Positions 22,681-34,406 of a DNA stretch of 64,000 nucleotides are shown here, one piece after another. Each line of letters begins with the position of its first letter. The first letter of the stretch is position 1. Source of the stretch: Rhineura floridana (lineage: Eukaryota; Chordata; Lepidosauria; Squamata; Rhineuridae); assembly GCF_030035675.1 (NCBI RefSeq), contig NC_084483.1, forward strand, positions 2,666,501 through 2,730,500. The letters run 5' to 3'. The notes under the pieces were generated by a model that was not told where the DNA came from, ran no database searches, and saw only the letters and a list, made by a program, of their open reading frames with translations. The position numbers were made by a program, and so were the translations under genes.

Positions 22681-24900
22681 TTTGGAATTTGCATTTGCAG
22701 GCTTTGTTTTTTATAGATGATTCACACTAAATAAGAACCAAATTTGAACGAACAAAACCTCATATTTTTGTTGTTACCTTCTGGAGTTATTTGGGTTTGG
22801 AATAGACAAACTAGTGTCCATGCCCATTAAAATCATACTGGCCAGTCTCATTTCTGTCCCTGAAAATATTTAAAAATATCTTCTCAGTGTGAATGAGGAA
22901 CTGACATATCCAGACAATGAGGTTCTCTCAGTACCTTTTTTACCTCTGTGTGTCTCTTGCTTCTGCCAATATCTACCTCACGTGCCTGGGCGCTGCTGTT
23001 TTCGCTACATAGTGGTAGGTACTCTTCCCTGAAGTTCACACAGGAATAAGAGATGATAAATGATTGGCAGAATGAGGAAACCTTTGTAATGTGTTCACAA
23101 GTGAGCCTGCAGAACCTTCCACAAACTGCAGCATGGGCTTAACTAGGCAAAGCTTCAGATGTAATTTAAAGATGAAGACCTATGCTATATGTTCTTGGGG
23201 GCAGGGGAAGACAAATAGCGCATTGACCTCATTTATTTATCTGAAATATATTTACATGATACTACCCTGGCAGGATTTACCAGTCCCCTCACCTTCATAT
23301 ATGTATTGATTGAGTTGTGAGTGATTTCAACTCGCCCACAGCTCAATCCATGCCCCTTTGAACCTCAGCTGCAAAACTGTCTTTTGAATATAAATCCAAG
23401 CTGTGCTGAGGCTCCTACACACAATAATGTACCACCGCAAACAGATTGCCAGACCTCTTCTCCACCTTTCAATTTAGCCACGTTGTGCAGATGTGGAGGG
23501 AACACAGTGGCTTCGAAAGGGTATCTCATTGCCAGTCCCCCCGCCCCCAGCCAAAGAAAAACGCACAAAGCAAAACACAAACCATTGAATGCATCTCTCA
23601 AGACATCTGTTCTGCCTTTTTAAGTACCACATGAGCAGCATTCTTCTTTTAGTCAATGTTGTAATTTGTGTCTTGTCTGCTCTTCTCTATTCGTGGTTGC
23701 TCCTTATGCTGACTGCAAAATAGCTGCCTGTGAAAATAAGTCAAGACTGTTCTATAATCTGCACTTTGCTATGCAGTTCACATCACAACAGGCATGTTCT
23801 GCATGCATATCATCTCCCCCTTTCTCCTTCGCTATAACATTCCTGCTCTCAGTAATGTGGAATTTATTTTGGTTTTGTTCAGGCTCAGAGCAACAGATGA
23901 CCAAATCTTTGTTTTTTTGTTAGTAGTTTTGAAAATTATTACAAAGAAGAGGAAAAGAAAAAAATGCAACATTTAGAAAATCATCAAGGAAATCTAGCTT
24001 AAACCCTTTTTTATATAGTTAATGAATGTGGATCACGTCCTTTCATATGCCTTATTCATTGTTTTCTATCTATTATATCAACCTGCTTTTTAAATGAGAT
24101 GACAAAAGCTAATTGGAATCTTTCTGTAATATACTACACAGGCATAGGTGAATGATGGGGTGGGGTAATAAAACCTTCTGTCATCTTATTTTCTTTTGTA
24201 GACTTATTTTCAAGGCTTCTCTAGCCCAGGTCCTGCTGCTGTTGATGGTGTTGTGGATGTTTTACATTGATTTTTGTTGCTGTTTAGTTCTTATGGTTTT
24301 AAAAATTGACATTTTAATGTGTGTTTTTATATGATTGAATTGTACGGTGCTTTGAAGTGTCAGGTGAAAAGTGATATAGAAAAATGTCTTACGTGTAGAA
24401 TAATATAACCCAGTATTCTTTAACTCCCTATAAATTATCAGACTAGAATGTGGGCAAAAAAGACCCCTAACAACTTTTGCTTCTGTTGCATTTGAAAATA
24501 GTGTCTGTTCTAAATATTAACATCTCATTTATAATTGTACAATCCTTAGGAAGGAGGTGCTATCCCATACGTAAGCTATATTCAACCAGTCGTTTCTAGG
24601 CTTTTAAGGTGGTTTCTTGATATTGTGTTCCTGCGGTTTCAAAATCAAAATTTCATCTATGACGTGTGCTGCTTACAAAGGACGGAGAGAGAAAAAAATA
24701 AAGTCTTTGGTCAAGGTAGTGTAAAGCCCCAGCAAAAAGGATCAGGTGAACTTGCTATGTCAGACAGATAGAAGGGGCAGAGCCTGTTGTTGTCAAATAA
24801 TAACTTCTTTGGTCCTTCAGTAATTATTTACAGTGTAACCAACAATCTCTGTGATAGGTTAGTTATAATTTAGTAAATCTTCACACTGTTCTGTGTCTTC
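22681..24900. other. Intergenic stretch, little recognised
   Basis: AT-rich. Around 24,225-24,380 there is a weak L2-like 3' end (TTGTACGGTGCTTTGAAGTG), too diverged to delimit. Nothing else can be supported. Confidence 0.4.
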
Positions 24901-24940
24901 CTCCTTCTCACCATGCTTGGAGGACCAAATTACAATTTAA

Positions 24941-25078
24941 AGCCTGTGTCTTTGCTTTAAGGTAAAACTCACCAGCCTTTGTCTTTGCTCTGCTATGAAT
25001 AAACTAATAAGCCTCTGCCTTTGCTTTGCTGGGGTGAAATTGACAAGCCAGTGCCTTTGCTTTGCATTAAAGAGATAT
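24941..25078. repeat. 36-bp minisatellite, four units
   Basis: Units beginning AGCCTGTGTCTTTGCTTTAA, AGCCTTTGTCTTTGCTCTGC, AGCCTCTGCCTTTGCTTTGC and AGCCAGTGCCTTTGCTTTGC start at 24,941, 24,974, 25,010 and 25,046 (periods 33-36 bases). Confidence 0.88.
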
Positions 25079-25384
25079 TTTGCTTTCTCCCAGGGCTGGG
25101 GAGGGAAGGATCCAATACGATTCAAAGGGGAAGGGGGAAGGGGTGGGTGCTGGGTAGGCACTCTTTAAATCCCCTGTCAAAGCTGCCCCCACCATCTATG
25201 AGCAGGTGTAGGAACCGATCCTTCTTCTTTCTATGGTATTCCTACCTCTGGTAGAAAAGTTTCTGTTAAGGAAGCAATGTCCAGGAACACGTCTGCTTTG
25301 TTAACGGAGGTATTGGTGTAGCTCTTAACTGGTTTTGCTGCTTCAGCAATACACAGCTATACCTCTGGCATTTTTGGCAATTTT

Positions 25385-25545
25385 CATTTATTTATCACAT
25401 TTGTATCCTGCCTTTATTCCAAACAGTTTAGGGAAGCATATTTGGGTATATCTCACTTTATCTGTAAAACATTGCCCCACACACAACATCATTGTGAGGT
25501 AGGCTAAGCTGACAAACTGTGAGTTGTCAAACACACATTGAACCC
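25385..25545 (-). repeat. SINE/LINE 3' end, L2-type
   Basis: CATTTATTTATCACATTTGT, then ATCCTGCCTTTATTCC, and near 25,490 ATTGTGAGGTAGGCTAAGCT. Read on the minus strand this is the same SINE 3' half as at 21.8 kb, more diverged. Confidence 0.55.
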
Positions 25546-26119
25546 CACACATTGAACCCAGGCCTCTCCTAATCAGCCTGTTGATTGTACCAAATGGGCT
25601 CTGAAGTTATCCCAGCTGCACAGTAATAAAGAACTATATTTATAGGAATGAAGTGTGTGCGGGGGTGGGGTGGGGCGGAGAAGATGGAAATCATCTAGAA
25701 AAACATGCTTCACTATGTGCAACGATACTGTTTTACAATCTGTCTCTAATTACAACAAAGTACAATCAGTTTAAAATACTCCCTCTTCCAGTTCCCTGTT
25801 TGTTTTATTTTAATGCGAACATCTGAAAGAGCTGCTTCGAACTAATTTAATTGTCTGCGAGGGTTCTCTTGTTTACATGTACAAATCCATCCACAAATGT
25901 GGATGCAGTGCCAGCCTCCTGTCCCCGCAATGAAGCATGTTAAAAGATTAAGGTTGCCAGGTCAGAAGCATCCCAAACTGTGATATTTCAGTGGTGGTCC
26001 CTAGTGATGTCATGGGGGTTGGCCCTAGTCATTAAGCATAATACATTAAGCATCAACCACAGGTGACTGGAGCATACTATTCAAACAACAAAAATTATCT
26101 GATTGCAAATTAAGATAGA

Positions 26120-27838
26120 AATCTTAGCTAAAATGAATTTGCTAGGCACTTCCAGGATAAAATCTTTAGCATCCGCCAGGACTTAGACTCCAGTGTTATT
26201 GCAAGTGAATCAAGCGAGGTATCCAGAGCACAGCCTTGTCCCGATTTCTTGGATGAGTTTCAGTTGGTACAGCTTGAGGAGGTTGACAAGGTGCTTGGAC
26301 AGGTTCGTGCAACCACTTCTGTGCTGGATCCTTGCCCTTCTTGGCTAAGGGAAGTGATTAATGCCTCTCTGTGAGAGGGGGTGGTCCCTGGCTGCCTGAA
26401 GTGAGACCACTCCTGAAGAGGCCCTCCCTGGACCCAGAAAATCTTAATAACTATAGGCCGGTAGCAAATGTTCCATTCCTGGGCAAGGTCCTGGAACGAG
26501 TGGTTGCAGGCCAGCTCCAGACACTCTTGGATGAGACCGATTATCTGGATCCGTTTCAGGCCTGGTTTTGGTAAGATGACCTCTGTCAGGAGAGAGACAG
26601 GGGGAGTGTGACTGTTGATTCTTCTTGATCTCTCAGCTGCTTTCGATACCATAGACTATGGTATCCTTCTGGGAAGACTGGCTGAGTTGGGAGTGGGAGG
26701 CACTGCATGGTGGTGGTTTTGCTCCTACTTGGCGGGTCGGCTCCAGAAGGTGGTGCTTGGGGAACATTGCTCTGCACCCTGGACTCTCCAGTATGGGGTT
26801 CCGCAGGGGTCAGTTCTGTCCCCCATGCTGTTCAACATTATATGAAACTGTTGGGTGTGGTCATCTGGAGCTTTGGAGTGAGCTGCCATCAGTATGCTGA
26901 TGACACGCAGCTCTATTTCTCCTTTTCATCTTCTTCAGGTGAGGCTATCAATGTGCTGAACCGGTGCCTGGCTGCGACAATGGACTGGATGAGGACTAAT
27001 AAACTGAGGCTCAATCCAGACAAGACTGAGATGCTGCTAGTGGGTGGTTCTTCTGACCGGATGGTGGATGTTCAACATGTCCTGGATGGGGTTGCACTCC
27101 CACTGAAGGAGAAGGTTCATAGCTTGGGGTTCTCCTAGAACCATCTCTGTCTCTTGAGGCTCAGGTAGCCTTGGTGGCATGGAGTGCCTTCTACCAACTT
27201 TGGTTGGTGGCCCAGATACACCCCTATCTAGACAGAGATAACCTGGCTTTAGTGGTCCATGCTCCAAGTTAGATTACTGCAATGTGCTCTACATGGGGCT
27301 GCCTTTGAAGACGGTTCGGAAGCTGCAGCTTGTGCAAAATGCAGCGGCCAGATTGGTAACAGGGACCAGATGGTTCGAACATATAACACCGATTCTGGCC
27401 TGCTTGCATTGGCTGCCTGTATGTTTCCGAGCTTGATTCAAGGTGCTGGTTTTAACCTTTAAAGCCTTATATGGATTAGGACAATATCAGATGGAACGTC
27501 TCTCCCGCCATGAACCCACCCATACTCTCGACATCAAATACCCTCCTCCGGGTGCCTACTCCGAGGGAAGCTGGGAGTCCGGCAACGAGGGAGAGGGCCT
27601 TCTCAGTGGTGACCCACAAATTATGGAATGATCTCCCTGACGTGGCGCCAACCCTGTTATCTTTTTGGCGCCAGGTCAAGACTTTCCTCTTCTCCTAGGC
27701 ATTTTAGCATGTGTTTTTAAATTGCTGTTTTAAAATGTGTTTTTAAATTTGTGTATTTGTTTTTAATGTTTTTAAATGTGGTAAACCGCCCAGAGAGCTT
27801 CAGCTATGGGGTGGTATACAAATGCAATAAATAAATAA
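26120..27838 (+). mobile_element. L2-clade LINE, plus strand, 3' half of ORF2
   Basis: Reverse transcriptase phrases in order: ENLNNYRPVANVPFLGKVLE (near 26,440-26,500), [34 protein letters not shown] (26,795-26,840), CHQYADDTQLYFSFSS (YADD catalytic box near 26,893), MRTNKLRLNPDKTEMLLVGG and SLGFS. It then continues to HWLPV-like and LWNDLPDVAP sequence near 27,640. The frame is broken in many places. The 3' UTR ends GGTAAACCGCCCAGAGAGCT, then GGTATACAAATGCAATAAAT with an AAAT tail. This is the ending shared by the 28.7 and 31.0 kb copies. It is not CR1, which ends in a different octamer. Confidence 0.9.
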
Positions 27839-27839
27839 A

Positions 27840-28825
27840 CATGTCACCCTACTGCTCAAAGAATTGCACTGGCTGCCTATTAGCTACCAGGCTAAATTCA
27901 AGGTCTTGTTTTGGTGTACAAAGTCCTATACAGCTTGGAACCAGGATACCTGAAAGATCATCTTACCCCTTATATACCCAGTCGATCACTATGCTCTGTA
28001 GGTGAGGGCCTCCTGCAGATTCCATCTTATCAGCTTAAGACCACAATACCTGATGGATCACCTCTCCCGACACCAGGGCCGGCTCCAGGAATGCCGGGGC
28101 CCTTGGGCATCAGCTTGCACACACACACCCATGCCCCCACCTACCTTTCTGCTGTCTTTTACCATTGCCCTTAATGAAGATGGCGGCCACAGTTTCCCTA
28201 ATGGGATGACGCCTCCTCCACCATCTTTGTTGATGGCACACGTGTGTGCTACGTGCGTGCATCTCTGCCATCAACTAAGATGGCGGCAGGGGCTTCAGTA
28301 CCTTAGGGAAACTGCGGCCGCCATCTTCATTAAGGGCAATGGTAAAAGACTGCAGAAAGATAGGTGGAGGTAGGTGGGGGTGTGGGATCGTGGAAGGGGA
28401 GTGGAGGGGAAGCTGAGGGGCCCCCTGTAGCTCCAGGGGCTGTCGGGCCAGTGCCCAACCTGGCCGCCCTTTAGAACCAGCCCTGCCCGACAAGAACCCA
28501 CCCGTACACTACGCTCAACATCAAAGACCCTCTTCTGGGTGCCTACTCTGAGGGAAGCTGGGAGGCTGGCAACAAGGGAGAGGGCCTTCTCAGTAGTGAC
28601 CCACAAATTATGGAATGATCTTTCTGATGAGGTGGGCCTGGAGCCAACACTGTTATCTTTTCAGCGCCAGGTCAAGACTTTCCTCTTCTCCCAGGCATTT
28701 TAGCATGTGTTTTAAAATTTGTATATCTGTTTTTAATGTTTTTAATTGTTGTAAACCACCTAGAGAGCTTCGGCTATGGGGCGGTATGAAAGAAATAAGT
28801 AAGTAAGTAAGTAAGTAAGTGTGCT
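27840..28825 (+). mobile_element. Second L2 3' end, plus strand, split by a hAT element
   Basis: It starts directly after the tail of the previous L2 with an L2 C-terminal section (LHWLPISYQAKFKVL-like, then YSLEPGYLKDHLTPYIPSR). It resumes at 28,486 with the same 3' section as the first copy (GTGACCCACAAATTATGGAA, TGTAAACCACCTAGAGAGCT) and ends in an (AAGT)n microsatellite at 28,795-28,820. A 412-bp hAT element interrupts it at 28,074-28,485. Confidence 0.82.
28074..28485. mobile_element. Non-autonomous hAT element with 8-bp duplication
   Basis: Begins CAGGGCCGGCTCC and ends AACCAGCCCTG, giving CAGGG...CCCTG termini typical of hAT. The flanking 8-mers CCCGACAC (28,066-28,073) and CCCGACAA (28,486-28,493) match at seven of eight positions. 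The interior is a large imperfect palindrome, with GATGGCGGCCACAGTTTCCC near 28,180 mirrored near 28,300-28,330. No transposase. The same family as 57,175-57,747. Confidence 0.85.
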
Positions 28826-29245
28826 CCAGGTCCGGCTGAAGTGATGGGATCATTCCTTATCACCTGCTTATTCTCACCTGTCCTAATTCTCTAGCACAGG
28901 ATGGCTTTAGGGTAGGAACCAGGTTCAGAAGTGGAGACGATAAGGATAATACAAGTAGTCAGGTGTAATGTAGCCTGACACACTCCAGTCTTGACCCTCA
29001 CCTGGACGCTGAAACTGGAGGAGGCCAGGATCTAAATTGTTCAAGGTAGGGGTGGCCACTGGGTAGAATGGACCTCAGCAGGTCTTCAGACTCCTTCGCT
29101 AGAGCAACAGGAAGATAGGTGACGTAGGGCCAGGAATGTCCAACCCCCCAAAGATGTGTCTTCTCATCCCAGCCCTCAAGTTAGATTTGGGGGCAGGGGG
29201 TAGCTGAGATAGCAGTTTGTTGAAGACCCACAGCCATTGCTGATG
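28826..29245. other. Intergenic stretch, nothing recognised
   Basis: No coding or repeat signal that I can support. Confidence 0.4.
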
Positions 29246-29344
29246 TGGTGCCCTCCAGCTGCTTTGGACTACAACTCCCATCATCTCCAGCCAGCACCAT
29301 TCTGACTGGGGCTTATAGTAGTCCAAAACATCTGGAGGGTGCCA
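29246..29344. mobile_element. Foldback MITE, hAT-like
   Basis: The left arm TGGTGCCCTCCAGCTGCTTT with GGACTACAACTCCCATCA is inverted at the right as TAGTCCAAAACATCTGGAGG then GTGCCA. 99 bp, no coding. Confidence 0.78.
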
Positions 29345-30955
29345 GGTTGGCGAAGGTTGACCAGTGAGTTCATGGCGGAAGAGATTTGAACTAGGGACTT
29401 TGTAGCTCAGCTCACACGCTTAGTGCTTGCATTGCACGGCATCAGCTCTCAAAGGCCATACATTTCAATCATGTCTTTCGTTTAAAAAATGTTGAAATGC
29501 TGCTTAAGCCCTGATAAATGAAGCTTAACTTAGACCCACATGTTCTGAAAACCATCTATTTATATCCAAAACAATGAACACACTGGCTTAGAAGGCATTT
29601 GAAATATATAGAACTTGAAGCCAGCATGCTTTGGAGATGCTTTTAGACCTAAGTGTTGCCTACTTAAGTATTGTTACTTTTATCATTATTATTCCTTGCT
29701 AAAACTGGTTAATGTAGCTAGAACTGAAATCCATCCCTAGAGGATTTGGCCTTCTCCGTCCGCATTGCCCATCTGAAGTGCTTTCCTGAGGCTCTTTTCT
29801 TTGTTTATGCTACTTAACTTCCTTCCTTTCAACCTCAGTCCCCTCAGCTCCCTGGGGGCCAGACTGTGACGGACTAGCCAGGAATCATGCACTTCTGCCC
29901 CAGAAGCACAGATAAAGGCTTCCTCCCTCCGCTTCCAGTCAGGGGAGGATGTAAGCCCCTCATGGTAATCTTAAACAATACTGCTATTCATTGTATTGTA
30001 GTTCTGGGAAATATCCTTAAGTTCAGCTTGCTAAATTAGTTGCTGCTTGAGTAAGCCACAGCTGTTGCGTATCTGTCCCACTGCACTGCCCCCAAATGCA
30101 GCAATTCTCATTACAAGCGATTAGTCTTTCAACATATGGGCCTTCCATTATGTTTGTGGCCCCGTTGCTATGAATGTATGTGTGCGTACAGAAACATTTT
30201 TTTTCTGCAGATCATTCCTCTTGAATAGAAATTAAAGGCAGTGATTGCACTTGTTCACATGGGACAGTGGTGCAAGGCAGAGAGCTTGTGAAAACTCATT
30301 TGAAATTGTTCTTTTAAAAGTAGTAATGTCCATGATCTTCCTAAGGATTATGCACATGGGTAAGTTTACCTCTTACACTTACCATTAAGTCTAATCATTT
30401 CTAATGTTCCTATAATGTCTTAGTTGATGAGAAACTGCATATAATGGACAAAAAGAATTCCAATTTAGTCAGGGAAGGGGGTTAGCTAGAGTATGAGAGA
30501 AAACGAAATAGGTACAGAGACTTTTCATTTGTTTATAGTATCAGGAGGATTTAGCCATCATTAACCTTCAGGGACGAATGGTTCATAACCTCTGCTAGTA
30601 TGTTTTAATTTTTTGATAATTATTTGTAAGTTCATCAATAACAACTGTCATGTGTTTTGAAGTAGATAGAATCATCATCCATCATTACTTTCCCCAACAC
30701 ACACAAACACACACACTATTTCAGCTGCTCTGGCCATGGCTTCTATAGTGAAAATGACTCCAACCATGCAGGTCTGGGGGAACCTCACTGGCTGCAGAAG
30801 TTGAAAGAACTTTTGAGGGCGAGGAATACCTGAAAACAACTCAATAGGAATTAAGCATGCTCAGTAGCTAAAGAATTTTGCCTGATTGTGGGGAGGGGGA
30901 GGTGCACAGCCATGTGGGAGGGAGGATGGAATGGAGTGGCTAGAAGCCTGAACAG
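29345..30955. other. Intergenic stretch, nothing recognised
   Basis: No coding or repeat signal that I can support, apart from a short (AC)n run near 30,700. Confidence 0.4.
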
Positions 30956-30959
30956 AAGA

Positions 30960-31125
30960 AACACTTGTCCTATACAAAACTGGTTTTAAATTTTTTTAAA
31001 TTGTGTTTTTAAATTGTTTTTGTGTTTTAAAATTTGTATATTTATTTTTAATGTTTTTAATTGCTGTAAACCGCCCAGAGAGCTTCGGCTATGGGGCGGT
31101 ATATAAATGTAATAAATAAATAAAT
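30960..31125 (+). repeat. L2-type LINE 3' end
   Basis: TTTTTAATTGCTGTAAACCG, then CCCAGAGAGCTTCGGCTATG and GGGCGGTATATAAATG with an (AAAT)n tail. It is a near-consensus match to the ends of the L2 copies at 27.8 and 28.8 kb. Confidence 0.85.
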
Positions 31126-31679
31126 ATACAGTCCCATAGCCAGGGTGGGCTAGGGGTCCCTAGTTTCCCTAAAATCCCCCTCCAGTTGTACTTGCTTTGT
31201 TAAACTGATTTCATTACAGGGGAAAAAATCCCACACACACCTTTTTTGGTTCCCCCCACCCCGGAACCTGTAAGTGGGCTACAGGCCTAGTCCCATACAC
31301 AAATAGGAAACTCATTTTCTGTAGCCAAATCAGCTCCATCCACACACAAGAGGGAAGTATGAGCAGGTTAAGGGAAGCATCAACGTTTTGCAGAAGTAAA
31401 AAAAAGAAAAACATTAGGGAGAAGTGGAGGGGGAAGCCCCAAAACAATTTAGTCAGGATTGAGCATGCTCTGCATGGAATGCTATCAGTTTTGGGAGAAA
31501 ATGGAAAAGGGCGGGGTGGGGGAACGGAATGGAACACCAGCACATGGCTGGTTGGGAGGACTCTTCACTGCAACATTTTGATGCAAGTCCCATTTGTTAC
31601 TGTCTGTACCTTTTGCGGGTTTTGGGGGCAGAAATCTGAAACGACAAAGAGTAGCTAATGAGTCATCCCGAGAGAAATA

Positions 31680-32110
31680 GGTGAGTTAGTCTGTTGCAGC
31701 AAAAGTAGGGAAGAGTTTTGCGGCACCTTCGGGACTCTTATGGCATTGGTTTTCATGGACTACAGCAGATGTTGCCAAACTGTGGCCCGTCGACCACCGG
31801 AGTGTGTCAGTTTCATTCAGGTGGTCCACGGCATGTCTGTGAAAAACAACTACAAGTGGAATTCAATAGAATTCAAGCTGTAACACAATAGAATGCGCTG
31901 TATGAAGTAAAAGAAGCAATACAATACAATTAAAAATCATACAGCCCCTAGCACAGTGTGTTACAATTGCTTCAACTGGCAGGAAAAAAAACTATTAAGT
32001 GGTCTGCCAAGACCCTTAGCAGTTTTCAAGTGGTCCATTGGGAAAAAAATTGGGAATCACTGGACTACGGTCCACTTCAGCAGATGCATGAAGTGCAATC
32101 CTCAGTGGCT
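31680..32110 (+). repeat. Old dispersed repeat split by a hAT element
   Basis: The parts are 31,680-31,765 (GTCTGTTGCAGCAAAAG, GTTTTGCGGCACCTTCGGG, CATTGGTTTTCATGGACTAC) and 32,063-32,110 (GTCCACTTCAGCAGATGCAT). Joined across the hAT they read as the common sauropsid repeat phrase 'tttcgtggactacagtccacttcatcagatgca'. The superfamily is not certain to me. Confidence 0.6.
31766..32062. mobile_element. Non-autonomous hAT element, 297 bp
   Basis: Starts CAGATGTTGCCAAACTGTGG and ends TTGGGAATCACTG, an imperfect terminal inverted repeat of the hAT kind (consensus-like CAGTGATTCCCAA). The flanks GACTACAG (31,758-31,765) and GACTACGG (32,063-32,070) are an 8-bp duplication with one mismatch. The interior includes GGTCCACGGCATG and AAGTGGTCTGCCAAGACCC. 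No transposase. Confidence 0.82.
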
Positions 32111-32652
32111 GGTACATATTATACAGCCACAAGAGTGGCTGTATACTATAGTCAACATGGATTTTTCACTTTCTGCAATGTTAAATTGAAAATACCACCT
32201 CATGCCATTCTGATGCTTCCCATAAGCTCATTTCAAAACAAAACCTTACAAAACTTACAGTCCTGAACTCAGAAACACTTGCTCAACAACCCTCTAACTT
32301 TTCATGGCGATACACAAAACAGTCAGAGAGAATCAAGACTGCAAAGTTTAAAAAGAGAGAGAGAGAAACCAGACCCCTTTTGGACTTTTTTTGGTCAGTT
32401 CTCATAATTTGTTGAAATTAAATCAACCATGTTCACAGAGTATATGTAATCCTATTACTGACCTTGTCCCATACTCTGACCTTCATCTTGCAGTTTAAAC
32501 GTTTAAAAAAATGCCTGGCTGATTTTTAATTAATTTAAGAAATTTAGCATTGAACTCAATGATAAGGCCGGGCATGCTCAGTAAGAACCAACTGTCAGTG
32601 TTGTAAAAGGCAGACCCACAGCTGATGGACTTGCATAATCAGGGGGTCACAA

Positions 32653-32914
32653 CCACACCAGACCGTTATTTCGCTTTGGACAGTTAAAGCTTCCGCCAGA
32701 GTATCCTGGGAAGTGTAGTTTGTGAAGGGTGCTGACAGGAGACTCCTATTCCCCTGACAAAGCTCCAGTGGCCAGAGTCAGCTGCTCTGATTGAAGCTCT
32801 GTAAGGGGAACAGGGCATCTCCTAGCAACTCTCATCACCCTTCACTAACTACACTTCCCAGGATTCTTTGGGAGAAGCCATGACTGTCTAAAGTGAAATA
32901 AAGGTCTGGTGTGG
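32653..32914. mobile_element. 262-bp foldback element, start of composite repeat copy 2
   Basis: Terminal inverted repeats begin CCACACCAGACCGTTATTTC on the left. The right end reads AAATAAAGGTCTGGTGTGG. The palindrome continues inward (CCTGGGAAGTGTAGTTTGTG on the left against its mirror near 32,845-32,865) and closes around a core near 32,780. No coding. The right half is also present at 10,036-10,226. Confidence 0.8.
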
Positions 32915-33446
32915 ATGTGGGCAGGGATAGCTTTGGTTTAAATTTGGGTGGGAGGCTACATGTGCCTGCTGTAGAATAAAAAGGTGGGGGAAACGCTGAA
33001 AAAGAATGATTACTGTTCACAGTGTTCCTTTTGCAAAGGAAAGGGGCTTTCCCTCTGCTCAGCACCCACCCATCCAATCTCCTCCCCTTCCCCTTCCTGT
33101 CCTCCTCCTCCCCCCTTCCCCTTCCCCAGTCAGTTTCACCTATCCTAAGCATGATTGTAAATCCCACTGAACTCAAAAAGCAGGCAAATGATCAGACCTG
33201 CCTTCCTCCCTCCTATCCCCTCCCTCTTGCCCCTTCCCTCCCCCTTCCTTCACCCCTCCCTTCCCCTTCCAATCCCCTCCTTCCCCTCCCCTCCGCCCTT
33301 CCCCCTCCCCCCCCATGGTCAGTTTTACCTATCCTAAGCATGACTGCAGGGGGATAAATCCCACGGAACTCAATAAGCATGCAAATGATCAATCAATTCT
33401 CAGCAAACTTGCACAAGATCTCATTTCTTACCTCCCAGATTAAAAA
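32915..33446. repeat. Composite repeat, copy 2: pyrimidine-rich tandem units
   Basis: After the foldback element comes the shared phrase TTTAAATTTGGGTGG, then CT-rich tracts with two copies of 'CAGTTTCACCTATCCTAAGC ... AAATCCCACTGAACTCAA' near 33,131 and 33,318, and a lead-in ending ATTAAAAAGCAGAGAAAT. The same order and the same lead-in are seen in copy 1 (10.0-11.0 kb), which has four units. Confidence 0.75.
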
Positions 33447-34212
33447 GCAGAGAAATTCACTAATAGGCAAAACACTTGCAGTTTCCGAACGTACCTATAG
33501 CCAATAGATATTTCTATCAAACCTTTAACAGCAGGGAAATTGGGCAGCTACAGTGAATGCACCAAGGGCACAGGAGACCTGACCTCCCCTCTGAGATATT
33601 ATATCGCCCTATAAATTTATAAAAACGCAAACAGAATTTGGGTTGGTCTTTTACAGTCCAATCCACTACCTGTGTAGCTTGGAAGAATTGGGCAACATGT
33701 GCCTCTGAGCATACGGTGAGTGGTGGCAACACCTCCAATCAGCCCAAATAACAGAAACAGGACATCTGTTGTGCTGATCTTGTTTTAGCAGGGAGGAAGC
33801 AACAATATTAAAACAATTGCTATAGTTCAGATAGTCATTTTAAATGTTTGATTTACTTTGCAATTTTAGTGAAGTTTCCTATAGTAAATCATTTTCTTTT
33901 GCTTGTTTCTGTGAATATGTGAAGTACAGAAACACTTTGCAACACTAAAAAAAAAAGCCTCCAAAACAATTGTGGAATAATGGCACTGACTGTTCTGCAG
34001 AATAGTTTCCAATGAATATGAGGAGTGTCTCAGTTTGCACAAGATAGAACAGTGGGAGATGAAATATATTCTATCAAAATTCTAGGTATGCTCTATGTTT
34101 TTAATTGACCATGCCCATGTTTCCTTAAGTGGAGTAGTTTAAGCATAGCAGGCTGAAAACATGCATCTTGGGCAGGCCAAGTTTGTTTTTTCCAACAGCT
34201 AGAGTCATTGCT

Positions 34213-34406
34213 AGAGAGCCAGTGTGGCGTAGTGGTTGAGGTGTTGGACTACAACCTGGGAGACCACAGTTCGAATCCCCACACAGCCATGAAACTCACT
34301 GGGTGACCTTGGGCCAGTCACTGCCTCTCAGCCTCATGAAAACTCTATTCATAGGGTCACCATAAGTCGGAATCGACTTGAAGGCAGTACATTTACATTT
34401 ACATTC
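34213..34406 (+). repeat. tRNA-derived SINE with BovB-like tail and 12-bp duplication
   Basis: The head AGAGAGCCAGTGTGGCGTAG has an A-box-like TGGCGTAGTGGTTGAGG and a B-box GTTCGAATCCC. The body includes GGGTGACCTTGGGCCAGTCA. The tail GGGTCACCATAAGTCGGAAT then CGACTTGAAGGCAGTACATT is closely related to the BovB 3' end at 55,080-55,120, implying mobilisation by that LINE. The 12-mer AGAGTCATTGCT flanks it at 34,201-34,212 and 34,407-34,418. Confidence 0.88.

Noticed and set aside
33022-33357. 111-codon proline-rich frame
   Set aside because: The same CT-rich composite repeat as at 10.4 kb.
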